A stretch of DNA of 64,000 nt from Massilia timonae CCUG 45783 (GTDB lineage Bacteria; Pseudomonadota; Gammaproteobacteria; Burkholderiales; Burkholderiaceae_D). Where the stretch lies: NCBI RefSeq assembly GCF_000315425.1, contig NZ_JH992924.1, positions 308,695-372,694 of the forward strand, written 5' to 3'. The position numbers and the translations under genes were made by a program. Positions 7,853 to 19,883 of the stretch are shown one piece after another. Every line of letters starts with the position of its first letter. The first letter of the stretch is position 1. The notes beneath the pieces are model-generated. The model worked only from the letters and a program-made list of their open reading frames with translations, did not search any database and had not been told where the DNA came from.

Positions 7853-9627
7853 TGCGTGGCGCCGCGAAGAACAGCAATGCGCGGGTGGCCGCATCGAAGG
7901 GCGTGGCCTTTTCGAAGAGCCCGGTGCTGGCGGTGCGCCTGCCCGACTGGCGTTCGCGCCTGGTGCTGTTCGTCCTGTTCGCGGCCTTCGCCGCCTTGGC
8001 CGTGCGCGCGGTCTGGCTGCAGGGCGTGTCGAACCAGTTCCTGCAAAAGCAGGGCAAGAGCCGCTACGAGCGCACGCTCGAGCTGCCGGCCACGCGCGGC
8101 CGCATCCTCGACCGCAACGGCGCGGTGCTGGCCACCTCGCTGCCGGTGCGCGCGATCTGGGGCATTCCCGAAGACGTGCTGCAGGCGCCGCCGGAAAAGC
8201 TGCGCGCCCTGGCGAACCTGCTCGAGATGCCGGAATCCGAGCTGCGCAAGAAGCTCGACTCCGACCGCAGCTTCGTCTATCTGAAGCGCCAGGTCGAGAT
8301 GCCGATCGTCGACCAGATCCTGGCGCTCAAGATCGACGGCATCGACACGCGCAAGGAATACAAGCGCTTCTATCCGCAGGGCGAAGTGATGACCCACCTG
8401 GTGGGCTTCACCAACGTCGAGGACAAGGGCCAGGAAGGGATGGAGCTGCAGCACCAGAAGACCCTGATGGGCGTGCCGGGCAGCCGCCGCGTGATCAAGG
8501 ACCGCCTCGGCCACATCGCCGAAGACCTGGGCATGTTCCGCGAGCCGCACCAGGGCCGCGACCTGACCCTGTCGGTCGACAGCAAGCTGCAGTACATCGC
8601 CTTCACCAGCATCAAGAACGCGGTCGAGAAGTTCCAGGCCAAGGCCGGCGCCGCCGTGGTGCTCGACGTGCAAACGGGCGAAGTGCTGGCCCTGGCCAAC
8701 TACCCGACCTATAACCCGAACGACCGCTCCAAGCTGACCGGCGAGCAGCTGCGCAACCGCGTCATCACCGACACCTTCGAGCCGGGTTCGACGATCAAGC
8801 CGCTCACCGTGGCGCTCGGCCTGGAAACCGGCCGTATCACGCCCGACACCGTGTTCGACAACAATCCGGGCTATATGATGGTGACCGGTCGCCGCATCCG
8901 CGACTTCCACAACTATGGCGTGCAGACCGTCAGCGGCATCATCCAGAAATCGTCGAACCTCGGCGTGGTCAAGATCGCCCAGATGATCCCGCAGCAGGAG
9001 ATGTGGGAGCTGTACACCAAGGTCGGCTACGGCCAGGCGCCGCGCTTCGGCTTCCCTGGCGCCGCCGCCGGCCGCGTGCGGCCCTACAAGACCTGGAAGC
9101 CGGTGGAGTACGCCAACATGGCCTTCGGCCACGGCCTGTCGGTGTCGCTGCTGCAGATGGCGCGCTCCTACATGATCTTCGCCCGCAACGGCGACATCAT
9201 CCCGCTGTCGTTCGTGAAGGTGGACGAGCAGCCGGTGGGCCAGCAGGTGATCTCGGCCAAGACCGCGGCCCAGGTGCGCACCATGCTCGAATCGGTGGTC
9301 GGCCCGGGCGGCACCGCCTCGCGCGCCCAGGTCGCCGGCTACCGCATCGGCGGCAAGACCGGCACCGCCGAGAAGATCGTCAACGGCCGCTACTCGCGCA
9401 CCAACAATATCGGCTACTTCGCCGGCATCGGGCCGATGTCGAAGCCGCGCTTCATCATCGCGGTGATGGTCGACGATCCGAGCGGTCCATTCCGCACCGG
9501 CGGCTTCGTCGCCGCGCCGACCGCCGCGGACCTGTTTTCCAATGCGCTGCGGGCCGCCAACGTGCCGCCCGATTCATCGATCACGGACATCATCATTCCG
9601 GAAGTTCCTCTAGAGGAGAGCATGTGA
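7849..9627 (+). CDS. ftsI: peptidoglycan D,D-transpeptidase FtsI (PBP3)
   Basis: A 592-residue septal transpeptidase. One N-terminal membrane anchor (about residues 36-57), a PBP dimer domain with RGRILDRNG, and a transpeptidase domain with catalytic Ser314 in STIK (314-317), SSN at 368-370 and KTGTAEK. It cross-links septal peptidoglycan with FtsW. Two ATGs in tandem (7849, 7852) are possible starts; the first overlaps ftsL by four bases. The stop shares a base with the murE start. Confidence 0.97.
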   Translation: MMRGAAKNSNARVAASKGVAFSKSPVLAVRLPDWRSRLVLFVLFAAFAALAVRAVWLQGVSNQFLQKQGKSRYERTLELPATRGRILDRNGAVLATSLPVRAIWGIPEDVLQAPPEKLRALANLLEMPESELRKKLDSDRSFVYLKRQVEMPIVDQILALKIDGIDTRKEYKRFYPQGEVMTHLVGFTNVEDKGQEGMELQHQKTLMGVPGSRRVIKDRLGHIAEDLGMFREPHQGRDLTLSVDSKLQYIAFTSIKNAVEKFQAKAGAAVVLDVQTGEVLALANYPTYNPNDRSKLTGEQLRNRVITDTFEPGSTIKPLTVALGLETGRITPDTVFDNNPGYMMVTGRRIRDFHNYGVQTVSGIIQKSSNLGVVKIAQMIPQQEMWELYTKVGYGQAPRFGFPGAAAGRVRPYKTWKPVEYANMAFGHGLSVSLLQMARSYMIFARNGDIIPLSFVKVDEQPVGQQVISAKTAAQVRTMLESVVGPGGTASRAQVAGYRIGGKTGTAEKIVNGRYSRTNNIGYFAGIGPMSKPRFIIAVMVDDPSGPFRTGGFVAAPTAADLFSNALRAANVPPDSSITDIIIPEVPLEESM

Positions 9628-11156
9628 TGGCCCCGAGCCTGCACGACACCATCGAATGGATTCGCGCCGCCGCCCAAGGCGGCCGTCTCGTTTCCGACTC
9701 GCGCCGCGTCAAGCCCGGCGACGTGTTCTTCGCCTATCCGGGCGAAGCCGCCGACGGTCGTCGCTACATCGAAGCCGCCATCGAAGCCGGCGCCGCCGCC
9801 GTGGTCTTCGAGGCCGCCGGTTTCGCCTGGAATTTCGATACTGCATTGCCCCATCTTGCCGTGAACGACCTGAAAAAGAACGCCGGCCCGATCGCGCACG
9901 CGGTGCTGGACTATCCGGACCGCGCCATGTTCACCGTGGCCGTCACCGGCACCAACGGCAAGACCTCGTGCGCGCTGTGGACCGCGCAAACCCTGGCGCG
10001 CCTGGGCGAAGCCGCCGCCGTGATCGGCACGCTGGGCGTGGGCCTGATCAAGGGCAAGGCCGCGACTGAACCGCAGTTCGACGTCACCGGCTACACCACG
10101 CCGGACGCGGTGCTGCTGGCCTCGACGCTGGCCGACCTGAAACAAGCGGGCGCCAGCGCGCTGGCCATCGAAGCCTCGTCGATCGGCCTGGTGCAGGAGC
10201 GCACCGCCGGCATGCACGTCGACGTCGCGATCTTCACCAACCTGACGCGCGACCATCTCGACTTCCACGGCGACATGGAAAGCTACGAGGCGGCCAAGGT
10301 CAGGCTGTTCGAATGGGATGGCCTGAAACACGCGGTGGTCAACCTCGACGACCAGGCCGGGCAGCGCCTGGTGGCGCACCTGCGCGCGAAGTTCCCTGCG
10401 CTGGCCGTCACCGGCTACACGCTCGCCGCCGCGCAAGCTCCCGAAGGCGTGGCCGTGCTGCGCGCCGGCGGCATGCGCAGCAAGAACGCCGGCACCGAGT
10501 TCCAGGTGGAGACCGCGCAAGGCAATGCGACCGTGCGCACCCAGTTGGTGGGCAACTACAACGTCAGCAATACGCTGGCGGTGCTGGGCGCGCTGCTGGC
10601 GAAAGGCGTGGCGCTCAAGTCCGCGGTCGATGCGATCGAGACCCTGGTCCCGGCGCCGGGCCGCATGCAGCAGATGGGCGGGTCGGACGCGCCGATGGTC
10701 GTGATCGACTACGCGCACACGCCGGACGCGCTGGAAAAAACCCTCGACGCGCTGCGCCAGGTGGCGCTCGATCGCGGCGGCCAGCTGTGGTGCGTGTTCG
10801 GCTGCGGCGGCGACCGCGATCCGGGCAAGCGCCCGCAGATGGGCCGCATCGCGCAGGGCGCCGACCAGGTGCTGGTCACCAGCGATAATCCGCGCAGCGA
10901 AGAGCCGGCGAGCATCATCGCCCAGATCGTGGCCGGCATGGACACCTCGCAGGCCGCGCGCGTGCAGACGGTCGAAGACCGCGCGGCCGCCATCCTGCTG
11001 GCGGTAAAGCAGGCCGCCAAGCAGGACGTGATCCTGCTGGCAGGGAAGGGCCATGAGCCCTATCAGGAAATCAAGGGTCGCAAGATGCCGTTCTCGGATG
11101 CGGACCACGCTTCGCTGGCATTGACGGCGCGGCTAACCATGTTGAGGACGCATTGA
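9627..11156 (+). CDS. murE: UDP-N-acetylmuramoyl-tripeptide synthetase MurE (meso-DAP type)
   Basis: A 509-residue Mur ligase adding the third stem residue in the cytoplasm. ATP-binding VTGTNGKTS, FTNLTRDHLDFHG (with the lysine region following), VIDYAHTPDALEKTL and VTSDNPRSEEP are visible. The DNPR motif marks the meso-diaminopimelate-adding type, as expected for a Gram-negative. The ATG at 9627 overlaps the ftsI stop by one base and has GAGGAG upstream. A longer open frame starting inside ftsI is only read-through. Confidence 0.97.
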   Translation: MAPSLHDTIEWIRAAAQGGRLVSDSRRVKPGDVFFAYPGEAADGRRYIEAAIEAGAAAVVFEAAGFAWNFDTALPHLAVNDLKKNAGPIAHAVLDYPDRAMFTVAVTGTNGKTSCALWTAQTLARLGEAAAVIGTLGVGLIKGKAATEPQFDVTGYTTPDAVLLASTLADLKQAGASALAIEASSIGLVQERTAGMHVDVAIFTNLTRDHLDFHGDMESYEAAKVRLFEWDGLKHAVVNLDDQAGQRLVAHLRAKFPALAVTGYTLAAAQAPEGVAVLRAGGMRSKNAGTEFQVETAQGNATVRTQLVGNYNVSNTLAVLGALLAKGVALKSAVDAIETLVPAPGRMQQMGGSDAPMVVIDYAHTPDALEKTLDALRQVALDRGGQLWCVFGCGGDRDPGKRPQMGRIAQGADQVLVTSDNPRSEEPASIIAQIVAGMDTSQAARVQTVEDRAAAILLAVKQAAKQDVILLAGKGHEPYQEIKGRKMPFSDADHASLALTARLTMLRTH

Positions 11157-12526
11157 TGCGCGGATCGTTGCAACAGCTGGCCGACGCCATCCCGGGCGCG
11201 CGCCTGGTCGGGCCGGATGCGTCCTTCGAGGGCGTATCGACCGACAGCCGCAAGGTGGGAGCGGGCGCGCTGTTCGTCGCGCTGGTCGGCGAGACCTTCG
11301 ATGCCCATGACTTCCTGGACCAGGTCGCGGGGCAGGGCGTGGCGGCGGTCGTCGTGTCGCGCCTGCCGCAAGGCTGGACCCTGCCCGCGATCGTGGTGCC
11401 GGACACGCTGGTGGCGCTGGGGCGCATCGCCCACGCCTGGCGCGCGCAGTTCGACATCCCGGTCATCGGCGTCACCGGCAGCAACGGCAAGACGACGGTC
11501 AAGGAAATGATCGCCTCCATCCTGGCGGCGGCCGTCGGCGAGGACGCGCGCCTGGCGACCCAGGGCAACCTGAACAACGAGATCGGCGTGCCGCTGACCC
11601 TGTTCCGTCTCGACGCTTCGCACCGCGCCGCGGTGGTGGAGCTGGGCATGAACCATCCGGGCGAGATCGGCCGCCTGAGCGCGATCGCGACGCCGACCGT
11701 GGGCCTGGTGAACAACGCCCAGCGCGAGCACCAGGAATTCATGCACACCGTGGAAGCGGTGGCGCGCGAGAACGGTTCGGTGCTGCAGGCGTTGGCAGCG
11801 GACGGCGTGGCCGTGTTCCCGGGCGACGATACCTACACCGACCTGTGGCGCGGCCTGGCTGGCTGCAAGGCGCTGACCTTCGGCCTGTCGGAGGCCTGCG
11901 ACGTGCGCGCGACCCATGCCGCCGGCGATTTCGGCAGCGAGCTGCACGTCCTGGCGCCCGGTGCGCAGTTCGGCATCAAGCTGGCCGCGGCCGGCGAACA
12001 CAATGTGCGCAATGCGCTGGCCGCAGTCGCCTGCGCGCTCGGCGCCGGCGTCGACCAGGCGGCCATCGTGCGCGGCCTGGAGGCATTCGCCCCGGTCGGC
12101 GGCCGCCTGCAGCGCAAGCAGGCCGGCAACGGCGCGACCGTCATCGACGACACCTATAACGCGAACCCCGATTCGATGCGGGCCGCGATCGACGTGCTGG
12201 CCGCCTGTCCGGCGCCGCGCATCCTGGTCGTGGGCGACATGGGCGAAGTCGGCGCGCAAGGAAAAGAGTTTCACGAAGAAATCGGCGCCTACGCAGCTTC
12301 GCGTGGCATCGAGACCGTGCTCGCGACAGGCGAGCTGGCGCGCCACCTGGTCGCGTCGGGAGCACGACATTACGAGCAGTTCGACGAATTATTGGCAGCA
12401 CTGGATGAAAAACTGGGCGGCAATACCAAAGCGACTGTGCTGGTGAAGGGCTCGCGCTTCATGAAGATGGAGCGCGTGGTCCAGCACCTGACCGGATCAA
12501 CCACCATTGGCAAGGGCGCCCACTAA
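11156..12526 (+). CDS. murF: UDP-MurNAc-tripeptide:D-alanyl-D-alanine ligase MurF
   Basis: A 456-residue Mur ligase that adds D-Ala-D-Ala. ATP site [14 protein letters not shown], the [13 protein letters not shown] region and [16 protein letters not shown] are diagnostic of MurF. The start ATG at 11156 shares one base with the murE stop (TGATG). Length is normal. It acts in the cytoplasm just before MraY. Confidence 0.96.
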   Translation: MRGSLQQLADAIPGARLVGPDASFEGVSTDSRKVGAGALFVALVGETFDAHDFLDQVAGQGVAAVVVSRLPQGWTLPAIVVPDTLVALGRIAHAWRAQFDIPVIGVTGSNGKTTVKEMIASILAAAVGEDARLATQGNLNNEIGVPLTLFRLDASHRAAVVELGMNHPGEIGRLSAIATPTVGLVNNAQREHQEFMHTVEAVARENGSVLQALAADGVAVFPGDDTYTDLWRGLAGCKALTFGLSEACDVRATHAAGDFGSELHVLAPGAQFGIKLAAAGEHNVRNALAAVACALGAGVDQAAIVRGLEAFAPVGGRLQRKQAGNGATVIDDTYNANPDSMRAAIDVLAACPAPRILVVGDMGEVGAQGKEFHEEIGAYAASRGIETVLATGELARHLVASGARHYEQFDELLAALDEKLGGNTKATVLVKGSRFMKMERVVQHLTGSTTIGKGAH

Positions 12527-12527
12527 T

Positions 12528-13697
12528 ATGCTTCTCTGGCTCGCACAATACTTCCAGGACTATATCGGTCCGCTGCGCGTGTTCAACTACATCACCTTCC
12601 GCGCGGTGTTCGCCACCATCACCGCCATCACGATCGGCCTGGTCGCAGGCCCGATCGTCATCCGCAAGCTGACCGAACTGAAGGTCGGCCAGGCGGTGCG
12701 CACCTATGGCCCGCAAAGCCACCTGACCAAGCACGGCACCCCGACCATGGGCGGCGTGCTGGTGCTGATCGCGATCGGCGTCTCGACCCTGCTGTGGTGC
12801 GACCTGTCGAACCGCCTGATCTGGCCGGTGCTGGTGGTGACCTTCGGCTTCGGCGCCGTCGGCTGGGTCGACGACTACCGCAAGGTCGTCTACAAGGACC
12901 CGGAAGGCATGCGCTCGGGCGAAAAATACTTCTGGATGTCGCTGATCGGCATCGCCTCGGCCCTGTACCTCGCGTTCTCGGTCTCGGCCGCCAATCCGTG
13001 GGAAGTGGCGCAGCTGTTCTACGCCTGGGTGCAGTCCGGCTTCTCGATGGACCTGCCGCCGAAGGCCGACCTGATCGTCCCCTTCTTCAAGACCATCAGC
13101 TATCCGCTGGGCGTGTGGGGCTTCATCGCGCTGACCTATTGCGTGATCGTGGGCGCCTCGAACGCGGTGAACTTCACCGACGGCCTCGATGGCCTGGCCA
13201 TCATGCCGACCGTGATGGTGGGCGGCGCGCTGGGCCTGTTCGCCTACCTCACCGGCAGCGTGACCTATTCGAAATACCTTCTGATCCCGTACATCCCGGG
13301 CGCGGGCGAGCTCCTGATCTTCTGCGGCGCGATGGCCGGCGCGGGCCTGGCCTTCCTGTGGTTTAACGCGCACCCGGCCCAGATGTTCATGGGCGACGTC
13401 GGCGCGCTGGCGCTGGGCGGCGCGCTGGGCACCATCGCCGTCATCGTGCGCCAGGAAATCGTGCTGTTCATCATGGGCGGCATCTTCGTGGCCGAGACCC
13501 TGTCGGTGATCATCCAGGTCAGCTGGTTCAAATATACGAAGAAGCGCTACGGCACCGGACGCCGCGTGTTCCTGATGGCGCCGCTGCACCACCATTTCGA
13601 ACAAAAGGGCTGGAAGGAGACCAAGGTCGTGGTCCGCTTCTGGATCGTGACCATGGTGCTGATCCTGGTCGGCCTGTCGACGTTGAAACTGCGCTGA
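12528..13697 (+). CDS. mraY: phospho-N-acetylmuramoyl-pentapeptide transferase MraY
   Basis: A 389-residue polytopic membrane enzyme that transfers phospho-MurNAc-pentapeptide to undecaprenyl phosphate to make lipid I. The characteristic [32 protein letters not shown] and [14 protein letters not shown] loops, with their catalytic aspartates, and MAPLHHHFE near the end are present. About ten membrane spans. Start one base after the murF stop. Confidence 0.97.
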   Translation: MLLWLAQYFQDYIGPLRVFNYITFRAVFATITAITIGLVAGPIVIRKLTELKVGQAVRTYGPQSHLTKHGTPTMGGVLVLIAIGVSTLLWCDLSNRLIWPVLVVTFGFGAVGWVDDYRKVVYKDPEGMRSGEKYFWMSLIGIASALYLAFSVSAANPWEVAQLFYAWVQSGFSMDLPPKADLIVPFFKTISYPLGVWGFIALTYCVIVGASNAVNFTDGLDGLAIMPTVMVGGALGLFAYLTGSVTYSKYLLIPYIPGAGELLIFCGAMAGAGLAFLWFNAHPAQMFMGDVGALALGGALGTIAVIVRQEIVLFIMGGIFVAETLSVIIQVSWFKYTKKRYGTGRRVFLMAPLHHHFEQKGWKETKVVVRFWIVTMVLILVGLSTLKLR

Positions 13698-13698
13698 A

Positions 13699-15195
13699 AT
13701 GAACTACGACGGCAAACACGCATTGGTGCTGGGCCTGGGCGAATCCGGGCTGGCGATGGCGCTCTGGCTGGCGCGGGCCGGCGCACGCGTGCGCGCGGCC
13801 GATACGCGCGATGCACCCCAGCGCCTGGAAGCGCTGCGCGCCGCGGCGCCTGACGCCGAATTCATCGCGGGCGATTTCAATGTCGCGCTGCTCGACGGCG
13901 TCGACTTCGTCGCCGTCAGCCCGGGCCTGGCGCCGCATCGCGAACTGGCCGAGATCGTGCCCGCCGCCGCCGAGCGCCGCATTCCGGTGTGGGGCGAGAT
14001 CGAGCTGTTCGCGCAGGCGCTGGCGCACCTGCGCGAGACGAGCGGCTACACGCCAAAGGTCATCGCCATTACCGGCACCAACGGCAAGACCACGGTGACC
14101 AGCCTGACCGGCCTGCTGTGCCGCCGCGCGGGCCTCAGCACGCGCGTGGCCGGCAACATCAGCCCGGCCGCGCTGGACGTGCTGCGCGAAACGATCGATG
14201 CGAATGACCTGCCGCAGGCCTGGGTGCTGGAACTGTCCAGCTTCCAGCTGCACACCACCTTCAGCCTGCAGGCCGACGCCGCGACGGTGCTGAACCTGAG
14301 CCAGGACCACCTGGACTGGCACGGCAGCATGGACGCCTATGCGGCCGACAAGGCGCGCATCTTCGGCGCGGCTACCATCCGCGTGCTCAATCGCGACGAT
14401 GCGCGCGTGATGCGCATGGCGGCGGTCGACACCCCGGCTTATACCTTCGGCACCGATGAGCCGGTCGAGGCCGACAGCTTCGGCCTGCTCGAAGAGCGCG
14501 GCGTGCTGTGGCTGGCCAATGCGGTCGCGGGCGAGGAAGTCGAAAAGAAGCGCAAGAAAAACGAGGCGCCGGAGCCGGTCGAGGCCATCGTCAACCGCCT
14601 GATGCCGGCCGATGCCTTGAAAATCCGCGGCCTGCACAATGCCTCGAACGCGCTGGCCGCGCTGGCCCTGTGCCGCGCCTGCGGCCTGCCGCTGGCGCCG
14701 CTGCTGCATGGCTTGCGCGAATACGCGGGCGAGCCGCATCGCGTGGAACTGGTCGCCACCATCGACGGCGTCGATTACTACGACGACAGCAAGGGCACCA
14801 ATGTCGGCGCCACCGTGGCTGCCCTGACCGGCCTGGGCAAGGCCTTCACCGGCGCCGACCAGCAGATCCTCCTGATCGCCGGCGGCGACGGCAAGGGCCA
14901 GGACTTCGCGCCGCTGGCGCAACCGGTCGCCGATCACGTGCGCGCCGTGCTGCTGATCGGCCGCGATGCGCCCGCGGTACGCGCCGCGGTCGAGCCGACC
15001 GGCGTGCCGGCCTTCGACCTGGATGACCTGCCGCAGGCGGTGCGCCGCGCCGCGGGCCTGGCGCGTCCCGGTGACGCCGTGCTGCTGTCGCCGGCCTGCG
15101 CCAGCCTCGACATGTTCACCAATTACGCGCACCGCGCCCAGGTGTTCGTCGACACGGTGCGCGAGATCGCGCTGGACAAGGGACAGGAGATCTGA
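13699..15195 (+). CDS. murD: UDP-N-acetylmuramoylalanine:D-glutamate ligase MurD
   Basis: A 498-residue cytoplasmic ligase adding D-Glu. An N-terminal Rossmann part ([19 protein letters not shown]), ATP site [22 protein letters not shown] and [11 protein letters not shown], and the C-terminal [15 protein letters not shown] and [12 protein letters not shown] are diagnostic. A charged insert (about residues 275-292, [16 protein letters not shown]) makes it longer than the E. coli enzyme; similar inserts occur in Burkholderiales (family memory). The end overlaps the ftsW start by one base. Confidence 0.97.
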   Translation: MNYDGKHALVLGLGESGLAMALWLARAGARVRAADTRDAPQRLEALRAAAPDAEFIAGDFNVALLDGVDFVAVSPGLAPHRELAEIVPAAAERRIPVWGEIELFAQALAHLRETSGYTPKVIAITGTNGKTTVTSLTGLLCRRAGLSTRVAGNISPAALDVLRETIDANDLPQAWVLELSSFQLHTTFSLQADAATVLNLSQDHLDWHGSMDAYAADKARIFGAATIRVLNRDDARVMRMAAVDTPAYTFGTDEPVEADSFGLLEERGVLWLANAVAGEEVEKKRKKNEAPEPVEAIVNRLMPADALKIRGLHNASNALAALALCRACGLPLAPLLHGLREYAGEPHRVELVATIDGVDYYDDSKGTNVGATVAALTGLGKAFTGADQQILLIAGGDGKGQDFAPLAQPVADHVRAVLLIGRDAPAVRAAVEPTGVPAFDLDDLPQAVRRAAGLARPGDAVLLSPACASLDMFTNYAHRAQVFVDTVREIALDKGQEI

Positions 15196-16412
15196 TGGCC
15201 TTCCAGATTCCGTTCAAGTTCTCCGGAACCGCCTCCGACGCCACGGTCGACGGCCGCAGCAAGCCGTCGAAGATGATGGACTACGACCAGCCGCTGGTCT
15301 GGGTCACGCTGCTGCTGATGCTGCTCGGGATGGTGATGGTGTACTCGGCCTCGATCGCCTTGCCCGATTCGCCCAAGTTCCGCTACCTGGAAGACCGCAA
15401 CGAATACTTCCTGTACCGCCAGGCGATCTACATCATCGTCTCGATGGTTGCGGCCGCGGTGGTGTTCCGGGTGCCGATCGCGGTATGGCAAAAATACGCG
15501 CCGATGATGTTCATCGGCACCCTGGTGTTGCTGGTGCTGGTGCTGATCCCGGGCCTGGGCGTGTCGGTCAACGGCGCGCGGCGCTGGCTGTCGCTGAAGG
15601 TCTTCAACCTGCAGCCATCCGAGATCATGAAGATCGCGGTGGTGCTGTACGCGGCCGACTTCACGGTGCGCAAGCAGGAGTACATGCACAAGCTCACCAA
15701 GGGCTTCCTGCCGATGATGGTCGCGATCGGCCTGGTCGGCGCCTTGCTGCTGCTCGAGCCCGACCTCGGCGCCTTCGGCGTGATCGTCTGCATCGCCATG
15801 GGCATCCTGTTCCTGGGCGGGATCAATATCGTCTGGTTCGGCGGCATCGGCGCGCTGCTGGTGGTGATCTTCAGCGCGATCATCGCGCTGTCGCCGTTCC
15901 GGCGCGCGCGCATGTTCGCCTACCTCGATCCATGGGAAGAGGGCAATGCGCTGGACAAGGCTTATCAATTGACGCACTCGCTGATCGCCTTCGGGCGCGG
16001 CGAATTCTTCGGCGTGGGCCTGGGCGCCTCGGTCGAGAAGCTGCACTACCTGCCGGAAGCGCACACCGACTTCATCATGGCCGTGATCGGCGAAGAGCTG
16101 GGCCTGGTCGGCGTGCTGGTGGTGGTGGCGATGTTCTACTGGCTGGTCAAGCGCGCCTTCGACATCGGCCGCCAGGCGATCGCCCTCGACCAGACCTTCG
16201 CCGGCCTGGCCGCGAAGGGCATCGGCATCTGGATCGGCGTGCAGACCTTCATCAATATGGGCGTGAACCTGGGCCTGTTGCCGACCAAGGGCCTGACCCT
16301 GCCCCTGATGAGCTTTGGTGGTTCGGGCGTCATGTTCAACTGCATTGGCCTCGCGATCCTGCTGCGGATCGATTACGAGAACCGGGTGCGGATGCGCGGA
16401 GGCCGCACATGA
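15195..16412 (+). CDS. ftsW: peptidoglycan glycosyltransferase FtsW
   Basis: A 405-residue SEDS-family polytopic membrane protein that polymerises septal glycan from lipid II with FtsI. Visible family features: [12 protein letters not shown] early, [15 protein letters not shown] (with the key Asp), [20 protein letters not shown] and [12 protein letters not shown]. About ten membrane spans after a short cytoplasmic N-terminus. One-base overlap with murD and four-base overlap with murG. Confidence 0.97.
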   Translation: MAFQIPFKFSGTASDATVDGRSKPSKMMDYDQPLVWVTLLLMLLGMVMVYSASIALPDSPKFRYLEDRNEYFLYRQAIYIIVSMVAAAVVFRVPIAVWQKYAPMMFIGTLVLLVLVLIPGLGVSVNGARRWLSLKVFNLQPSEIMKIAVVLYAADFTVRKQEYMHKLTKGFLPMMVAIGLVGALLLLEPDLGAFGVIVCIAMGILFLGGINIVWFGGIGALLVVIFSAIIALSPFRRARMFAYLDPWEEGNALDKAYQLTHSLIAFGRGEFFGVGLGASVEKLHYLPEAHTDFIMAVIGEELGLVGVLVVVAMFYWLVKRAFDIGRQAIALDQTFAGLAAKGIGIWIGVQTFINMGVNLGLLPTKGLTLPLMSFGGSGVMFNCIGLAILLRIDYENRVRMRGGRT

Positions 16413-17500
16413 AGGTCAGAAACACTAAGCGTTTGATGATCATGGCTGCAGGAACGGGCGGCCATATCTTCCCCGGCATCGCGATCGCGCAGACCATGCG
16501 CGCGCGCGGCTGGGAAGTGAGCTGGCTCGGCACCGCCCACGGCATGGAAACCGACCTGGTGCCCAAGGCCGGCATCCCGATGGACACCATCGACTTCGCC
16601 GGCCTGCGCGGCAAGGGCCTGGGCCACACCGTCAAGGGCGCCTTCAAGATGGCGGCGAGCTTCCTCACCTGCCGCCGCTATCTCGGCAGCCGTCGTCCCG
16701 ACGTGGTGCTGGGCATGGGCGGCTACGTCACGGTTCCGGGCGGATTGACCGCGCGTTCGCGCGGCATTCCGCTGGCGCTGGTGAACGCCGACGCCGCGCT
16801 GCTGTTGTCGAACAAGACGCTGGCGCCGGTGGCGCAGCGTGTGCTGTTCGGCTTCCCGGCGGACTTCGGCAAGGCGGCCGACAAGGCGGTGGTCACCGGG
16901 AACCCGGTGCGCCAGCAGATCCTCGACCTGCCTCTGCCTTCCGCGCGCTTCGCCGGCCGCAGCGGTCCGCTGCGCGTGCTGGTGGTGGGCGGCAGCCTGG
17001 GGGCGAAAGTCCTGAACGACAGCGTGCCGGCGGCCCTGGCCCTGATCGACCCGGCCCTGCGCCCGATCGTGACCCACCAGTCGGGCAAGAAGAATATCGA
17101 TGCGCTGCGCGCGTCTTATTTGCAGGCCGGTGTCAACGCAAACGTGGTCGACTTCATTGATGACATGGCCGCTGCCTACGCGAACGCCGACCTGGTGATC
17201 TGCCGCGCCGGCGCGATCACGGTGTCCGAGCTGACGGCGGCCGGCGTGGCCAGCGTGCTGGTGCCGTTCGTCGCCAGCACCACCAGCCACCAGCGCGACA
17301 ACGCGGTGTGGATGGACAAGCAAGGCGCGGCGGTGCATCTGGCGCAGGGCGAACTCAATCCGCAGCGGCTGGCGAGCCTGCTGCAAGACACGACGCGCGA
17401 GCGTTGCCTGGCGATGGCGCAGGCGGCGCATGGCGTGGGCAAGCGCGACGCCAATGAGGCGATCGCGCGCGAACTCGAACAATTGGCAGGGCAGCTTTAA
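16409..17500 (+). CDS. murG: UDP-GlcNAc:lipid I N-acetylglucosaminyltransferase MurG
   Basis: A 363-residue GT28 enzyme at the cytoplasmic face of the membrane that converts lipid I to lipid II. The N-terminal glycine-rich loop [15 protein letters not shown], a second loop [13 protein letters not shown] and the donor site [15 protein letters not shown] are present. In place of the usual HEQN-type stretch it has [15 protein letters not shown], a variant I associate with the Oxalobacteraceae. The ATG at 16409 overlaps ftsW by four bases. Confidence 0.96.
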   Translation: MKVRNTKRLMIMAAGTGGHIFPGIAIAQTMRARGWEVSWLGTAHGMETDLVPKAGIPMDTIDFAGLRGKGLGHTVKGAFKMAASFLTCRRYLGSRRPDVVLGMGGYVTVPGGLTARSRGIPLALVNADAALLLSNKTLAPVAQRVLFGFPADFGKAADKAVVTGNPVRQQILDLPLPSARFAGRSGPLRVLVVGGSLGAKVLNDSVPAALALIDPALRPIVTHQSGKKNIDALRASYLQAGVNANVVDFIDDMAAAYANADLVICRAGAITVSELTAAGVASVLVPFVASTTSHQRDNAVWMDKQGAAVHLAQGELNPQRLASLLQDTTRERCLAMAQAAHGVGKRDANEAIARELEQLAGQL

Positions 17501-18909
17501 TGAAACACAAGATCAAGAACATCCACTTCGTGGGCATCGGCGGCAGCGGCATGAGCGGCATCGCCGAGGTGCTGCACAATCTCGGCTATCAGGTGTCGGG
17601 CTCGGACCTGGGCAGCAATGCCGCTACCCAGCGCCTGGCCGGCCTGGGCGTGACCGTCCACCTCGGCCACCAGGCCGAGAACGTGAGCGGCGCCGACGTC
17701 GTCGTGACCTCGACCGCCGTCAACGAGGCGAATCCCGAAGTGGTCGCCGCGCGCGCCAACAAGACGCCCATCGTGCCGCGCGCGATCATGCTGGGCGAAC
17801 TGATGCGCCTGAAGCGCGGCATCGCGATCGCCGGCACCCACGGCAAGACCACCACCACCAGCCTGGTGGCGTCGGTGCTGGCCGCCGGCGGACTCGATCC
17901 GACCTTCGTCATCGGCGGACGCCTGACGGCGGCCGGCGCCAACGCGGCCCTGGGCAGCGGCGAATACATCGTGGCCGAGGCCGACGAGTCGGATGCCTCG
18001 TTCCTGAACCTGTCGCCGATGATCGAAGTGATCACGAACATCGACGCCGACCACATGGACACCTACGAGCACGACTTCGAGAAGCTGAAGGCCGCGTTCG
18101 TGAACTTTACGCACCGCATGCCGTTCTACGGCCGCGTGATGCTGTGCATCGACGACCCGCACGTGCGCTCGATCCTGCCGCAGGTGACCAAGCCGGTCAC
18201 CACCTATGGCTTCTGCGAGGAAGCCGAGGTGCGTGCGCTGGACGCCTATGCCGAAGGCACGCAGATGCATTTCACGGTGCGCCAGGAAGGCTATCCGGAC
18301 ACCAAGTTCGTGCTGAACCAGCCCGGCATGCACAATGTGCTCAATGCCTGCTCGGCGATCGCGATCGCGCGCGAGATCGGCATCGAGGACGCCGCCACCG
18401 CCCAGGGCCTGCTGGAATTCCGTGGCGTCGGCCGCCGCTTCACGCGCTATGGCGAAGTGGCGCTGCCCGCCGGCGGCAGCTTTACCCTGGTCGACGACTT
18501 CGGCCACCACCCGGTCGAGACCGAGGTGACGCTGGCCGCGGCGCGCGCCGCCTATCCGGGCCGGCGCCTGGTGCTGGCCTTCCAGCCGCACCGTTACAGC
18601 CGCACGCGCGACCTGTTCGAGGATTTCGTCAAGGTGCTGGCCACGCCCGATGTTCTGCTGCTGGCCGAGGTCTACCCGGCCGGCGAAGCGCCGATCGTGG
18701 CCGCCGACGGCCGCGCGCTGGCGCGCGCGCTGCGCACCTCGGGCAAGCTTGAGCCGATCTTCGTGGAGACGATCGCCGACATGCCGGCCGCCATCCTGAA
18801 TGTGGCGCGCGACGGCGACGTCGTGCTGACCATGGGCGCCGGCTCGATCAGCGGCGTGCCGAACCAACTCACTAACGAATCTATCATCAATGCGAGGCCT
18901 GAACCGTGA
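17500..18909 (+). CDS. murC: UDP-N-acetylmuramate:L-alanine ligase MurC
   Basis: A 469-residue cytoplasmic ligase that adds the first stem residue, L-Ala. [16 protein letters not shown] at the N-terminus, the ATP site [38 protein letters not shown] and DDFGHHPVE are family signatures. The ATG at 17500 overlaps the murG stop by one base (TAATG). The end overlaps ddl by four bases. Confidence 0.97.
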   Translation: MKHKIKNIHFVGIGGSGMSGIAEVLHNLGYQVSGSDLGSNAATQRLAGLGVTVHLGHQAENVSGADVVVTSTAVNEANPEVVAARANKTPIVPRAIMLGELMRLKRGIAIAGTHGKTTTTSLVASVLAAGGLDPTFVIGGRLTAAGANAALGSGEYIVAEADESDASFLNLSPMIEVITNIDADHMDTYEHDFEKLKAAFVNFTHRMPFYGRVMLCIDDPHVRSILPQVTKPVTTYGFCEEAEVRALDAYAEGTQMHFTVRQEGYPDTKFVLNQPGMHNVLNACSAIAIAREIGIEDAATAQGLLEFRGVGRRFTRYGEVALPAGGSFTLVDDFGHHPVETEVTLAAARAAYPGRRLVLAFQPHRYSRTRDLFEDFVKVLATPDVLLLAEVYPAGEAPIVAADGRALARALRTSGKLEPIFVETIADMPAAILNVARDGDVVLTMGAGSISGVPNQLTNESIINARPEP

Positions 18910-19877
18910 CCACCACCCCAACTCTTGACGCAGCGGCTTTCGGCAAGGTCGGCGTGCTGTTCGGCGGACGCTCCGCCGAACGCGAGATCTCGCTCATTTC
19001 CGGCGCCGGCGTCCTGGCGGCGCTGCAGGGCCGCGGCATCGACGCCCATGCCTTCGACCCCGGCACGCAAAGCCTGGCCGAGCTGGCCGCGCAACGATTC
19101 GATCGCGTGTTCATCGCGCTGCACGGCCGCTACGGCGAAGACGGCAGCCTGCAGGGCGCCCTCGAACTGCTGGGTATCCCTTACACCGGCAGCGGCGTGA
19201 TGGCGTCCAGCGTTGGCATGGACAAGATCACCACCAAGAAGATCTGGCTGCAGGAGAGCGTGCCGACCCCGCGCTACGTGAGGATCGATGCGGATACCGA
19301 CCTGGATGCGGTGGTGGCCGACCTGGGCCTGCCGCTGATCGTCAAGCCGCCGCTCGAAGGCTCGAGCATCGGCATCACCAAGGTCACGCAAGCCGACCAG
19401 CTGAAGGAGGCGGTGGCGCTGGTGACCAGCATGGACGAGTCGGTGCTGGCCGAGGAGTTCGTCACCGGCCGCGAGTTCACCGTGGCCGTGCTGGGCCATG
19501 GCGCCTCGGCGCGCGCGCTGCCGATCGTCGAGATCGTGGCGCCGGAAGGCAAGTACGACTACCAGAACAAGTACTTCACCGACGACACGCAATATCACTG
19601 CCCGGCGCCGCTCCCGGAGGAGCTGACCCACGAGATCCAGCGCCACGCGGTGAACGCCTACCGCGCCCTGGGCTGCGAGGGCTGGGGCCGGGTCGACGTG
19701 CTGGTGCGCGAAAGCGATATGCGTCCCTTCCTGCTGGAGGTGAACACCTCGCCCGGCATGACGACCCACTCGCTGGTGCCGATGGCGGCGCGCGCGGTCG
19801 GCATCGGCTACGAAGACCTGTGCGTCGAGATCCTGCGTTCGGCGCGGCTCAAGATGGGCCAGAAGGCAAAAGGATAA
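18906..19877 (+). CDS. ddl: D-alanine:D-alanine ligase
   Basis: A 323-residue ATP-grasp ligase (DdlB type) that makes D-Ala-D-Ala for Mur[30 protein letters not shown], the ATP-grasp segment [14 protein letters not shown] and the metal/substrate region [15 protein letters not shown] are present. The GTG at 18906 is embedded in the murC end (GTGA), which supports this start over downstream codons. Confidence 0.96.
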   Translation: MTTTPTLDAAAFGKVGVLFGGRSAEREISLISGAGVLAALQGRGIDAHAFDPGTQSLAELAAQRFDRVFIALHGRYGEDGSLQGALELLGIPYTGSGVMASSVGMDKITTKKIWLQESVPTPRYVRIDADTDLDAVVADLGLPLIVKPPLEGSSIGITKVTQADQLKEAVALVTSMDESVLAEEFVTGREFTVAVLGHGASARALPIVEIVAPEGKYDYQNKYFTDDTQYHCPAPLPEELTHEIQRHAVNAYRALGCEGWGRVDVLVRESDMRPFLLEVNTSPGMTTHSLVPMAARAVGIGYEDLCVEILRSARLKMGQKAKG

Positions 19878-19883
19878 AAGCAG